A stretch of DNA of 64,000 nt, taken from an uncultured Bacteroidales bacterium (GTDB taxonomy: Bacteria; Bacteroidota; Bacteroidia; Bacteroidales; FEN-979). Made by a program: the position numbers and the translations under genes. Below, in pieces: positions 28,384-36,069 of this stretch (positions within the stretch are counted from its first letter, which is position 1; each line of letters starts with the position of its first letter). Location: assembly GCA_903913885.1 (NCBI GenBank), contig CAIWMX010000125.1, forward strand, positions 135,461-199,460, read 5' to 3'. A model generated the notes under the pieces. It saw only the letters and a list, made by a program, of their open reading frames with translations. It had not been told where the DNA came from and made no database searches.

Positions 28384-29720
28384 TCCTGTTTCTTAACTCC
28401 GGAAGGCGTATCGGTTGGACCAGGTGTCAATTTTTCCTCCTGCTTCGGCTTTCCCTTTTTATCCCCGTCAAGGGCGAATTTGATCGGGATCACGAAGTTG
28501 GAGGGAACCGGCTTCCCCTTTAATTCGGCGGGTGTCCATTTCGGCATCAGTTTGATTACCCTTACGGCCTCTTCATCGCATCCAGCGCCGATTCCCCTGA
28601 TGACTTTCACACCGGTAACGGTGCCGTCAATTTCCACGTTGAACGTTACAAACACTTTTCCCTGAACGTTATTCTTCATCGCCTCTGCAGGATATTTTAT
28701 GTTGTCGATGAAAAATTTCCTGCGTGCATCATCCCCTCCCGGGAAAACAGGCTGTTTATCAGGCACCACGTATTTTTTAGAGGTGTCGGGGACCACCACC
28801 GAAACTCCCGTTTTTTTCGATTCCACGGTGCGCTTATCCTGCGACAGACCAGAACTGAGTGCACCTGCCGAAAACAGCAGTCCCATTGCAACAACTACGG
28901 GAAGAACCATCATTACCTTACCGATGGCCCAGTTCCCTGAACGTTTTTGTTTCATCATCATGATTCGTTTTTTTAATTGTGAGATGTTGAAGTTATTTGC
29001 CATGTTGTTCACCCGGAATCCCAGGGTCTCATCCAGGATCAGCTGCTGGTAACTGGCAGCCGGAACCCCCCTGCGTATCACCCCGTCGTCGGCAAGGTAT
29101 TCATGGATATTTTTAAGTTCACTCACCATCAGCCAGGCAAACGGGTTGAACCACTGTACAATGATAATCAGTTCGGCGATGATGAGGTCGAGCGTGTGAG
29201 CCTGCCTGATGTGGACCTCTTCGTGCGCCAGGATTGCCCCGCGGTTCTCAGATGTGAATGTGCTGTCGCTGATGAAGATCATGTTAAAAAATGAGAATGG
29301 GGAGTACGCCTTATCGATGGAAACCAGCCGGTAACCATCTGCCTTTTTCATGGATGAACTTCGGATGATCCACGAAATCTGGATAAGCCTGAACAGGTAG
29401 CGCGCAAGGAAGATCACCACGCCCGTGAAATAGATCACCTGCAGGATTTCAATCCACGATACGTGGCCGGAAACTGCCGTCTGTATCCTGCCTGGTGAAA
29501 TAAGTACCGGATCAAGTAACACCACCAGGACCGAAGCGGGTTCCGCTAAAACCCGGTGAAATGGAAACAAGGGAATCAGCAGGGAAAAAACTGCTGAAAG
29601 CAGCAGGAAAAACCGGTTCATCTGGAAGAAGGTGTCGTGGCGGAGAAGGAACCAGTAAACGCCCAGCAGCATCCCAAGGCAAACGGATGACTGGGCCAGG
29701 TATATCAGCAGCGCGTTCAT
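28380..29720 (-). CDS. BlaR1-like M56 family metallopeptidase with C-terminal TonB_C domain
   Basis: ILAHEEVHIRQAHTLDLIIAELIIIVQWFNPFAW (HExxH), C-terminal KYPAEAMKNNVQGKVFVTFNVEIDGTVTGVKVIRGIGAGCDEEAVRVIKLMPKWTPA. Confidence 0.92.
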   Translation of the reverse strand: MNALLIYLAQSSVCLGMLLGVYWFLLRHDTFFQMNRFFLLLSAVFSLLIPLFPFHRVLAEPASVLVVLLDPVLISPGRIQTAVSGHVSWIEILQVIYFTGVVIFLARYLFRLIQISWIIRSSSMKKADGYRLVSIDKAYSPFSFFNMIFISDSTFTSENRGAILAHEEVHIRQAHTLDLIIAELIIIVQWFNPFAWLMVSELKNIHEYLADDGVIRRGVPAASYQQLILDETLGFRVNNMANNFNISQLKKRIMMMKQKRSGNWAIGKVMMVLPVVVAMGLLFSAGALSSGLSQDKRTVESKKTGVSVVVPDTSKKYVVPDKQPVFPGGDDARRKFFIDNIKYPAEAMKNNVQGKVFVTFNVEIDGTVTGVKVIRGIGAGCDEEAVRVIKLMPKWTPAELKGKPVPSNFVIPIKFALDGDKKGKPKQEEKLTPGPTDTPSGVKKQD

Positions 29721-30121
29721 GGTGTGGTTTTTTTCTGTTTTTCGATTTCACCGGCTATCATCTGCTGGATCTCTTCCAACTCCCTGATGGTCATCTTGTT
29801 TTCAGAAGTAAAAAAGGATGCCAGCGATTTAAATGAATTGCCAAAGTAGTTGTTGAGGAAATTCCCGAAATGGGCGCTTGAATAGTCATCCCTGCTGATG
29901 AGCGTGAAGTATTCGTAAGTGCGCCCGTAGGCCTTGTGCCCCACGAACCCTTTCTGTTCAAGGATACGGATAATGGTGGAAACCGTGTTGTAGGCCGGTT
30001 TCGGCTCGGGGAATTCAGACAGGATGTCGTGGACCAGGGCAGGTTGCTTCTCCCACAGGATCTTCATGATCTGCTCTTCAGCTTTGGTAAGTTCACGGAT
30101 GGGTTGTTTGATATTCTTCAT
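29717..30121 (-). CDS. BlaI/MecI/CopY family transcriptional repressor
   Basis: LTKAEEQIMKILWEKQPALVHDILSEFPEPKPAYNTVSTIIRILEQKGFVGHKAYGRTYEYFTLISRDDY. Confidence 0.95.
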   Translation of the reverse strand: MKNIKQPIRELTKAEEQIMKILWEKQPALVHDILSEFPEPKPAYNTVSTIIRILEQKGFVGHKAYGRTYEYFTLISRDDYSSAHFGNFLNNYFGNSFKSLASFFTSENKMTIRELEEIQQMIAGEIEKQKKTTP

Positions 30122-31521
30122 CGGACAATATTTTTTTTTGATGCTGCAATTTCTTCCATTCTCCCAGCAGCGAAATCCCTGTTGGAATAGGCATGCGATA
30201 TATTGAGCCCTGTTGCCGGGGCTTCACCATGATTTCCGCCATTTTCACTTCCTGCAGCCGTTGAACTGTCAGAGACAGGTTGTACCTGCTGAGGTTTTTC
30301 AACAGTGATATCCTTGCTTTTAAAAAGATACTCCTTGTACCAGGCGAAGGCCTCCCCGGACCGGTTGAGGAAGAAATCATACTGATAGGCGATCTGGAAC
30401 AGCAGGAGTTCATTCGCAGGGTAATTGTCATGCGCCTTTTTCAGGATGGCCAGCGCCGTATCGTAGCGCTGTTTCGCGTTCCAGGCACCGGCGAGTTCGG
30501 TGTAGAGGGCGGATAAAAACCGGCCGGGGGGTATTAGCAGCCGGAGCGTCCTGTTCAGATAAACCAGGCCGGTATCCACCAGCATCGACCGGTATGCTGA
30601 AACCCCATAGTAAAAACAGATTTCAGAGTCGGTTGTATCCATCAGGAAAGCCTTATGGAAATGCGGTTCTGCCTGGTCATACAGTTCCCGCTTGTAGGAG
30701 CATAATCCCAGGTATTTATGTGAAAACCAGGAATCGTCGCCCAGGGCGGCACTTTGCTGAAACCGCTGTTCAGCGCCGCTATAATCTTTCAGAAGGTAGC
30801 GGCAATAACCGCTTAACTGCAGGATCCCGGTGTTGGCCGAATCGGTCAGCAGGTAATGGTCGGCAACAGCCAGACCCTTTTGGGGTTGCTTCGCCTTTAT
30901 ATTGAGGTTGATGAGTTTCCCCGTGATCACTGCATCCGCTGGATAGAGCGCAAGCGCGTTGCCGTAGTAAAAAATGGCCGAATCAGCCTGCTTGAGTTCC
31001 GCATAGCAGTTTCCCAGTTGTTTGACAAGGTAGAAATCGGACGTGTCGGTCCTGTACAGGGGAAGAAGCACGCTTTTTGCCTTGTCAAACTCCTCATTGC
31101 TGTAGTACAGGGAAGCAAGTTGCTGGGCGAAGTACCGGTTCGCGGGATTCAGGGCGATGGCCCGGGTGCAGGCGTATATGGCCATGCTGAAATTCCCCAG
31201 CTGGCGGTAGCAGCCCGACAGGTTAAACCACCCCCTGGTGTTGGCCGAATCGATTTTCACCACCCTGACAAGCACGGACCGGGCTTCCCGGTATTTGTTC
31301 AGCGCTGAGAGGGAGGCGCTTTTCAGGAGCAGCATGGCTGTATTGCTGCTGTCGGCCTGCAGGTAAAGGCCGGCAGCCTGGTCGGCCTCGTCGTACCTGA
31401 AATTTTCCATCAATTGCTTTACCCGTACCAGAACGTCGTTCGACTGACCCGCCACCTGTTGAATGGCAAAAAACAGGAGGGAGAAAATAATGGCGGTCGT
31501 TATGGCGGAGATGCTTTTCAT
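30118..31521 (-). CDS. Secreted TPR-repeat protein
   Basis: MKSISAITTAIIFSLLFFAIQQVAGQ signal peptide, then multiple TPR units (NPANRYFAQQLASLYYSNEEFDKAKSVLLPLYRTDTSDFYLVKQLGNCYAELKQADSAIFYYGNAL). The start is moved from 31530 because the -7 box covers it. Confidence 0.85.
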   Translation of the reverse strand: MKSISAITTAIIFSLLFFAIQQVAGQSNDVLVRVKQLMENFRYDEADQAAGLYLQADSSNTAMLLLKSASLSALNKYREARSVLVRVVKIDSANTRGWFNLSGCYRQLGNFSMAIYACTRAIALNPANRYFAQQLASLYYSNEEFDKAKSVLLPLYRTDTSDFYLVKQLGNCYAELKQADSAIFYYGNALALYPADAVITGKLINLNIKAKQPQKGLAVADHYLLTDSANTGILQLSGYCRYLLKDYSGAEQRFQQSAALGDDSWFSHKYLGLCSYKRELYDQAEPHFHKAFLMDTTDSEICFYYGVSAYRSMLVDTGLVYLNRTLRLLIPPGRFLSALYTELAGAWNAKQRYDTALAILKKAHDNYPANELLLFQIAYQYDFFLNRSGEAFAWYKEYLFKSKDITVEKPQQVQPVSDSSTAAGSENGGNHGEAPATGLNISHAYSNRDFAAGRMEEIAASKKNIVR

Positions 31522-31526
31522 AAGAA

Positions 31527-31559
31527 GCAAAGATATAACTATTTTTTTAGTTTGTCAAC
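31527..31559 (-). promoter_or_regulatory. Promoter of the TPR-BlaI-BlaR1 operon (minus): -7 TATCTTTGC, -33 TTG
   Basis: GCAAAGATA at 31527-31535 and CAA at 31557-31559, gap 21 nt. Confidence 0.6.
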
Positions 31560-31785
31560 TAATTTATTAATTTTATAACGAACAAGTCAGGGAGTTTGGC
31601 GAAAAAAAGTGCCATTTCGCCGAAAAGTCGTGCTGGAGACCTTATCCCGAACCCGTTACATCAAGGAAATTGAAGAATGAAAACTTATTACGGATGCCGT
31701 TCAGTATTTACTTCATCGAACCCGGAAAACGAAGTACGCCACGACGCTGAAGCGCCGGAAACATGCCTCCCGCTCCCTCAAATCG

Positions 31786-31817
31786 TAAATCCAAAATCGT
31801 AAATCGTAAATCGTAAA
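31786..31817. repeat. Heptamer tandem repeat (AAATCGT)n, reverse complement of the 7.0-kb array
   Basis: Direct reading: aaatcgtaaatccaaaatcgtaaatcgtaaatcgtaaa. Confidence 0.9.
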
Positions 31818-31830
31818 CTCCCCCAGCTTC

Positions 31831-32922
31831 CTATTCGTTCACATGCGGGCAATCGAACGGAACGCCGATCTTCTCTCCCTCCCGTACCAAGTCATCTACG
31901 ATGGGCTTGATCAGGGGAACGCCGTGAATTTCGTTGAATTCGGCATATTCAAACTCCTTTTCTCCGGCAACGTGAATTTCGTCGCGGCCCACGGCAAGCG
32001 GTGACCTTTTCAGCAGGGCGATCATCTCATCCATGTGCTGTTTGAAATCAACGATGGGCCTGAACGATTCGATGTTGATGGCCATGAAAAAGTGAGATAC
32101 CCCGGTAGGCTCCGGTTTGCCCGGGCCGCCCACATTGGTGAGGAAATTTCCGCCTGAAAGGGCTGAACAAAGGATCTCGACCAGCACAGCCAGTCCGTAA
32201 CCCTTGTACCCGGCAGTAATATCCATCCCGCCCAGGGGGAGCAGGGCGCCGTGACCGCCGGGTTTGATCAGCGAGGGGTCGTTGGTCGCCAGCCCGTCTT
32301 CATCGATGCCCCAGCCGATGGGGATATGTTCATGTTTCTTTTCATAAACCTGGATCTTCCCGTAGGCCACCGCACTGGTTGCCATATCGAGCAGATAGGG
32401 ATAGGCCTTGTCGGAGGGGGCCGCCATGGCGATGGGGTTGGTGCCCAGCACGGCGGTGCGGCCAAAGGTTGGCGCCACGAGGGGCTGGGAGTTGGTGAGC
32501 GAAATGCCGATCATGTCCTGTTTCAGGGCCATCATGGCATAATAACCGGCAATGCCGTAGTGGTTGCTGTTGCGCACGGTGACGGCTGCTATGCCGCCCG
32601 CTTTGGCCTTGTCGAGGGTCATCTGCATGGCTTTGTGCGACACCACCTGTCCGCAACCGTTTCCGCCGTCGATAAGGGCGGTGGTGGGCGTTTCGCTGAT
32701 GATCTTAAATGGCGTAAGCGGATCAATCCAGCCTTTGCTGATGCGGTTGCCGTAATAAGAACCCAAACGGTGCAATCCGTGGGATTCCACCCCGCGGATA
32801 TCGGCACAGATAAGGACATCGCCGACAATCCTGGCATCTTCGGCCGGAACCCCCAGCCTGGTCATGTAACGGACTACAAAGTCCATCAGGTCTTCGTGTT
32901 TGAATCTATATGTTGTTTCCAT
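31831..32922 (-). CDS. Ldh family (malate/L-lactate dehydrogenase-like) oxidoreductase
   Basis: ADIRGVESHGLHRLGSYYGNRI...GNGCGQVVSHKAMQMTLDKAKAGGIAAVTVRNSNHYGIAGYYAMMA...LTNSQPLVAPTFGRTAVLGTNPIAMAAPS. Confidence 0.93.
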   Translation of the reverse strand: METTYRFKHEDLMDFVVRYMTRLGVPAEDARIVGDVLICADIRGVESHGLHRLGSYYGNRISKGWIDPLTPFKIISETPTTALIDGGNGCGQVVSHKAMQMTLDKAKAGGIAAVTVRNSNHYGIAGYYAMMALKQDMIGISLTNSQPLVAPTFGRTAVLGTNPIAMAAPSDKAYPYLLDMATSAVAYGKIQVYEKKHEHIPIGWGIDEDGLATNDPSLIKPGGHGALLPLGGMDITAGYKGYGLAVLVEILCSALSGGNFLTNVGGPGKPEPTGVSHFFMAINIESFRPIVDFKQHMDEMIALLKRSPLAVGRDEIHVAGEKEFEYAEFNEIHGVPLIKPIVDDLVREGEKIGVPFDCPHVNE

Positions 32923-32939
32923 GGGAGGTTAGTTTGATA

Positions 32940-33024
32940 ATGTGCTGATGTGCTAATGTGCTAATGTGCTGATGTGATGATGTGCTGATGTGCTAATGTG
33001 ATGATGTGCTGATGTGCTGATGTG
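32940..33024. repeat. Octamer tandem repeat (ATGTGCTR)n, about 10 units with variants
   Basis: Direct reading: aatgtgctgatgtgctaatgtgctaatgtgctgatgtgatgatgtgctgatgtgctaatgtgatgatgtgctgatgtgctgatgtg. Confidence 0.95.
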
Positions 33025-33036
33025 AAAATTTGATTT

Positions 33037-34242
33037 TCAGGATTTTTCGATGTAGTTGTCGACGACCCATTTTGCAAAGGGGAAGCTGCAGGTAAAGGCC
33101 GGTGAAACGGCATTGAGCACGTGAACGGTGGTATTGTCGCCTTCAACCACGAAATCCATGACCAGTTCGTAGGTTTTTGTGTTCAGAAGCTGTGCACGGA
33201 TGCCAGGTTTACTCCATTCGGTGAATCCTGACTTATCAATGGAATGAACCATGCTGGTAGCCAGGTCGACAAAATAGGATTTGTTGTATTTCTTCATCTC
33301 ATCAAAAGCAAGGCTCCTGAATCCGAAGGCATTTGAAAAAAACAATTTGCTTTCCCAGCCAAGGATATTAGCCAGTTCCCCGCCTTTGAAATTATCCATT
33401 CCCTTGTAATTCTCGCGCCAGAAGGCCGGGATAGAGGTCGGCCCGATCTTGATGGTCCCGTCGACGGTTATGGTGTAATGAACGCCAAGGAAGGGGTTTT
33501 TAAGGTTGGGAACGGGGTAAATGTTGGTCTTGATGGGCTTGTCTTTTTTGGTGTATTTCAGGTAGATGCCTTTAAAGGGGATGATGGTGTAATGCGCTGA
33601 ATAACCAAAATCCCGGGCGATTTTGTCGGCATACAACCCGGCCGTGTTGATCAGCTTCTTCGCTGTAAAGGTGTTTCCGGCCGTGGTTTCGATGGTATTC
33701 CCGTCAATTTTTTTCCTGTACCCCTGGCCGAACACCATTTTCACCCCGGAGGCAAGCAGTTCATCCCGCACGGCCTTGTTCAGTTCGGTTGGATCAACCG
33801 TGGCCGTGTTGGGAGAATAGAGTGCAAACTTGAAGGTCTTTGCATTGGGGTCGATTTCCTTCAGCTCCTGTTCGTCGATGATCTTCACGTCAACACCATT
33901 GCGCTTCCCGCGGCGGTCGAGTTCGTACAGGGGTTCGAGTTCCGATTCGTCTTTGGCTACAACAACCTTTTGACATTCATTCAGTTTCAGCCCCTTCTCC
34001 CGGCAAAAATCCTTCATGGCGAAGTTGCCGTCGCGCGTAAATTTGGCTTTCAGGGAATCGGCTGAGTAATAGAATCCGGCATGGAGCACGCCGCTGTTGC
34101 GTCCGCTCGAATGATAGGCAACATCGGGTTCTTTCTCAATGATGGTAATCGCGGCTTTGGGGTAGCGGGACCTTAGTTCGCGGGCGATGGCCAGGCCAAT
34201 GATGCCGGCGCCGATAATGAGATAATCGGATTGTTCAGTCAT
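33037..34242 (-). CDS. lhgO: L-2-hydroxyglutarate oxidase
   Basis: SDYLIIGAGIIGLAIARELRSRYPKAAITIIEKEPDVAYHSSGRNSGVLHAGFYYSADSLKAKFTRDGNFAMKDFCREKGLKLNECQKVVVA. Confidence 0.93.
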   Translation of the reverse strand: MTEQSDYLIIGAGIIGLAIARELRSRYPKAAITIIEKEPDVAYHSSGRNSGVLHAGFYYSADSLKAKFTRDGNFAMKDFCREKGLKLNECQKVVVAKDESELEPLYELDRRGKRNGVDVKIIDEQELKEIDPNAKTFKFALYSPNTATVDPTELNKAVRDELLASGVKMVFGQGYRKKIDGNTIETTAGNTFTAKKLINTAGLYADKIARDFGYSAHYTIIPFKGIYLKYTKKDKPIKTNIYPVPNLKNPFLGVHYTITVDGTIKIGPTSIPAFWRENYKGMDNFKGGELANILGWESKLFFSNAFGFRSLAFDEMKKYNKSYFVDLATSMVHSIDKSGFTEWSKPGIRAQLLNTKTYELVMDFVVEGDNTTVHVLNAVSPAFTCSFPFAKWVVDNYIEKS

Positions 34243-34282
34243 ATGGGGGGGGTGTTGAGGTTTGGGTGAAAATTGGTAAACG

Positions 34283-34347
34283 GGTGACTAGGTGACAAGG
34301 TGACAGGGTGACAGGGTGACAGGGTGACAGGGTGACAAGGTGGACAG
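34283..34347. repeat. Octamer tandem repeat (GGTGACAG)n, about 7 units
   Basis: Direct reading: ggtgactaggtgacaaggtgacagggtgacagggtgacagggtgacagggtgacaaggtgg. Confidence 0.95.
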
Positions 34348-34359
34348 GTAAATAAACGA

Positions 34360-34743
34360 TTAATTTGGAGGTTGGGTCGAGGATACGAGGCTGTCGACAA
34401 GGTATTTGGTTTCACCACGCCAGGGAAGGGCGCCGTTTTTCTCCTTGTAATGCAGAACGATCCGGGTTCCTTCAAGGTTTAAAAGTTTCTTTGCAATGGC
34501 TTCATCCGGCACCGAAAAAAAGAATTTCTCCGAGGCCAGGGCGACATCGTCGCTGCTCTTGATGCTGCTCAGGATCAATTCACCTTCATAGGTTTTGAAC
34601 ATGGAGCCTTTGTATGAGAATTTCTGCAGAACCCCGGCACGGTTGCCTTCGCTGTATGTAAAACTGTATTTCCAGTAGAGGAAAAAAGCCAGCACAACCA
34701 CCACAATGGCGAGTGCCCAGTATAAAAACTTCTTCATGGTCAT
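34360..34743 (-). CDS. Conserved hypothetical protein with one N-terminal TM
   Basis: MTMKKFLYWALAIVVVVLAFFLYWKYSFTYSEGNRAGVLQKFSYKGSMFKTYEGELIL resembles a short membrane-anchored family seen in Bacteroidota. Confidence 0.7.
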   Translation of the reverse strand: MTMKKFLYWALAIVVVVLAFFLYWKYSFTYSEGNRAGVLQKFSYKGSMFKTYEGELILSSIKSSDDVALASEKFFFSVPDEAIAKKLLNLEGTRIVLHYKEKNGALPWRGETKYLVDSLVSSTQPPN

Positions 34744-34906
34744 CGGTTTAGAATTATTCTACAAACTTAAGGGAACTTTCGGTAAAATCAAATACCCTTT
34801 CAGGATATCGTCACGGTTTATAATCAGGCTCCTTCCCGGATTCCATGGTTGTTTCTTACCAGAGTTGACTACATTTGCGGCCAGTATTGACGAAACCGCG
34901 TGCAAC

Positions 34907-35989
34907 ATGACGAATCATTCCCTGCCCGGCTACAAGCCTCCACGCATCCTGCTGACCGGGGGTTCCGGGTTCCTCGGCAAAGCCATTGTAAAGGAACTTC
35001 TTGACGCTGGTTCCCCGTTAAAACCGGCGCTGCTCCGGATTTTCGACCTTGTACCCTATCCCGGTCCTCCTGACGAAAGGATTGAGATGCTCACCGGTGA
35101 CATTTGTGATGCTTCAGCCGTGAATAATGCCTGCAGGGATATTGACCTGGTAATCCATGCCGCTGCCCTGGTCGACTGGGGTACAAAACCGGAAAAGGAG
35201 GTGCTCGCAATCAATTTCGGCGGAACTGAAAATATTGTGAACGGCTGCCTTGCAAACCGGGTAAGGCACCTGGTCTATACCAGTTCGCTGGATGCCGTTT
35301 TTGGGGGCAAGTCGCTGGTCAACATCGACGAAAGCATTCCCTATCCTGCGAAACACCCAAACATGTACTGCCGCAGCAAATACCTTTCTGAAAAACTTGT
35401 TATGGGAATCAATGGGAAGGATCAAGATCAGGAAGGCCCGTCTCTTACAACCTGTGTTTTGCGTCCCGCCGATATTTATGGCGAGGGCGACCCTTTCCAC
35501 ATCGGTTCGCTGATCAACATGGCCAAAGGCGGATTCTATGTGCGTCTTGGCGACGGGTCGTCGAAATCGCAACATGTGTACGCCGGCAACATGGCCTGGG
35601 CGCATGTGCTGGCTGCCAAAGCCCTTTTAGACGGTAACCTGGCCGTGGCAGGCAAGGCCTATTTCATTACCGATGGCCTCCCTTCAAATTTTTTCACCTT
35701 TTTCGACCGCATCGTTGAAGGGGCAGGCTTCCGGATATGGCCAAAAAATATCTGGATCCCGCGTAACCTGGCCTATGTCATGGGACTCATCTCGGAGGGG
35801 ATTGCCCTGACGGCGCGGCCCGTGAAAAAGTATGCGCCCAAATTCAGCCGGTTTGCGGTCATTTACACCTGCAGTGATTTCACCTTTACTTCGGACAGGG
35901 CGTTGCAGGATTTCAATTTCCTGCCGAAATATTCCGGCGATTCGGCTTTCCATCTCACTACGGCATACTACCGGAAACAGAAATCCTAA
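34907..35989 (+). CDS. NAD-dependent epimerase/dehydratase, 3-beta-HSD-like SDR
   Basis: PPRILLTGGSGFLGKAIVKELLDAG...DLVIHAAALVDWG...VRHLVYTSSLDAVFGG...YCRSKYLSEKLV (YxxxK). The ORF-track start at 34706 is replaced by ATG 34907. Confidence 0.88.
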   Translation: MTNHSLPGYKPPRILLTGGSGFLGKAIVKELLDAGSPLKPALLRIFDLVPYPGPPDERIEMLTGDICDASAVNNACRDIDLVIHAAALVDWGTKPEKEVLAINFGGTENIVNGCLANRVRHLVYTSSLDAVFGGKSLVNIDESIPYPAKHPNMYCRSKYLSEKLVMGINGKDQDQEGPSLTTCVLRPADIYGEGDPFHIGSLINMAKGGFYVRLGDGSSKSQHVYAGNMAWAHVLAAKALLDGNLAVAGKAYFITDGLPSNFFTFFDRIVEGAGFRIWPKNIWIPRNLAYVMGLISEGIALTARPVKKYAPKFSRFAVIYTCSDFTFTSDRALQDFNFLPKYSGDSAFHLTTAYYRKQKS

Positions 35990-36069
35990 CCTGCCATAAC
36001 TTTTTTAAGGAAGGTGGCTCAGAACCAGGAATTTTTCGGAACTTAGTAGGCTTTTAACACGCACGATCC

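Noticed and set aside
28380-30121. Beta-lactam resistance cassette
   Set aside because: BlaI/BlaR1 homologs are present, but there is no beta-lactamase or PBP sensor domain; BlaR1 ends in TonB_C.
32940-34347. Possible CRISPR array
   Set aside because: Units are only 8 bp with no unique spacers; these are simple tandem repeats and no cas genes are present.
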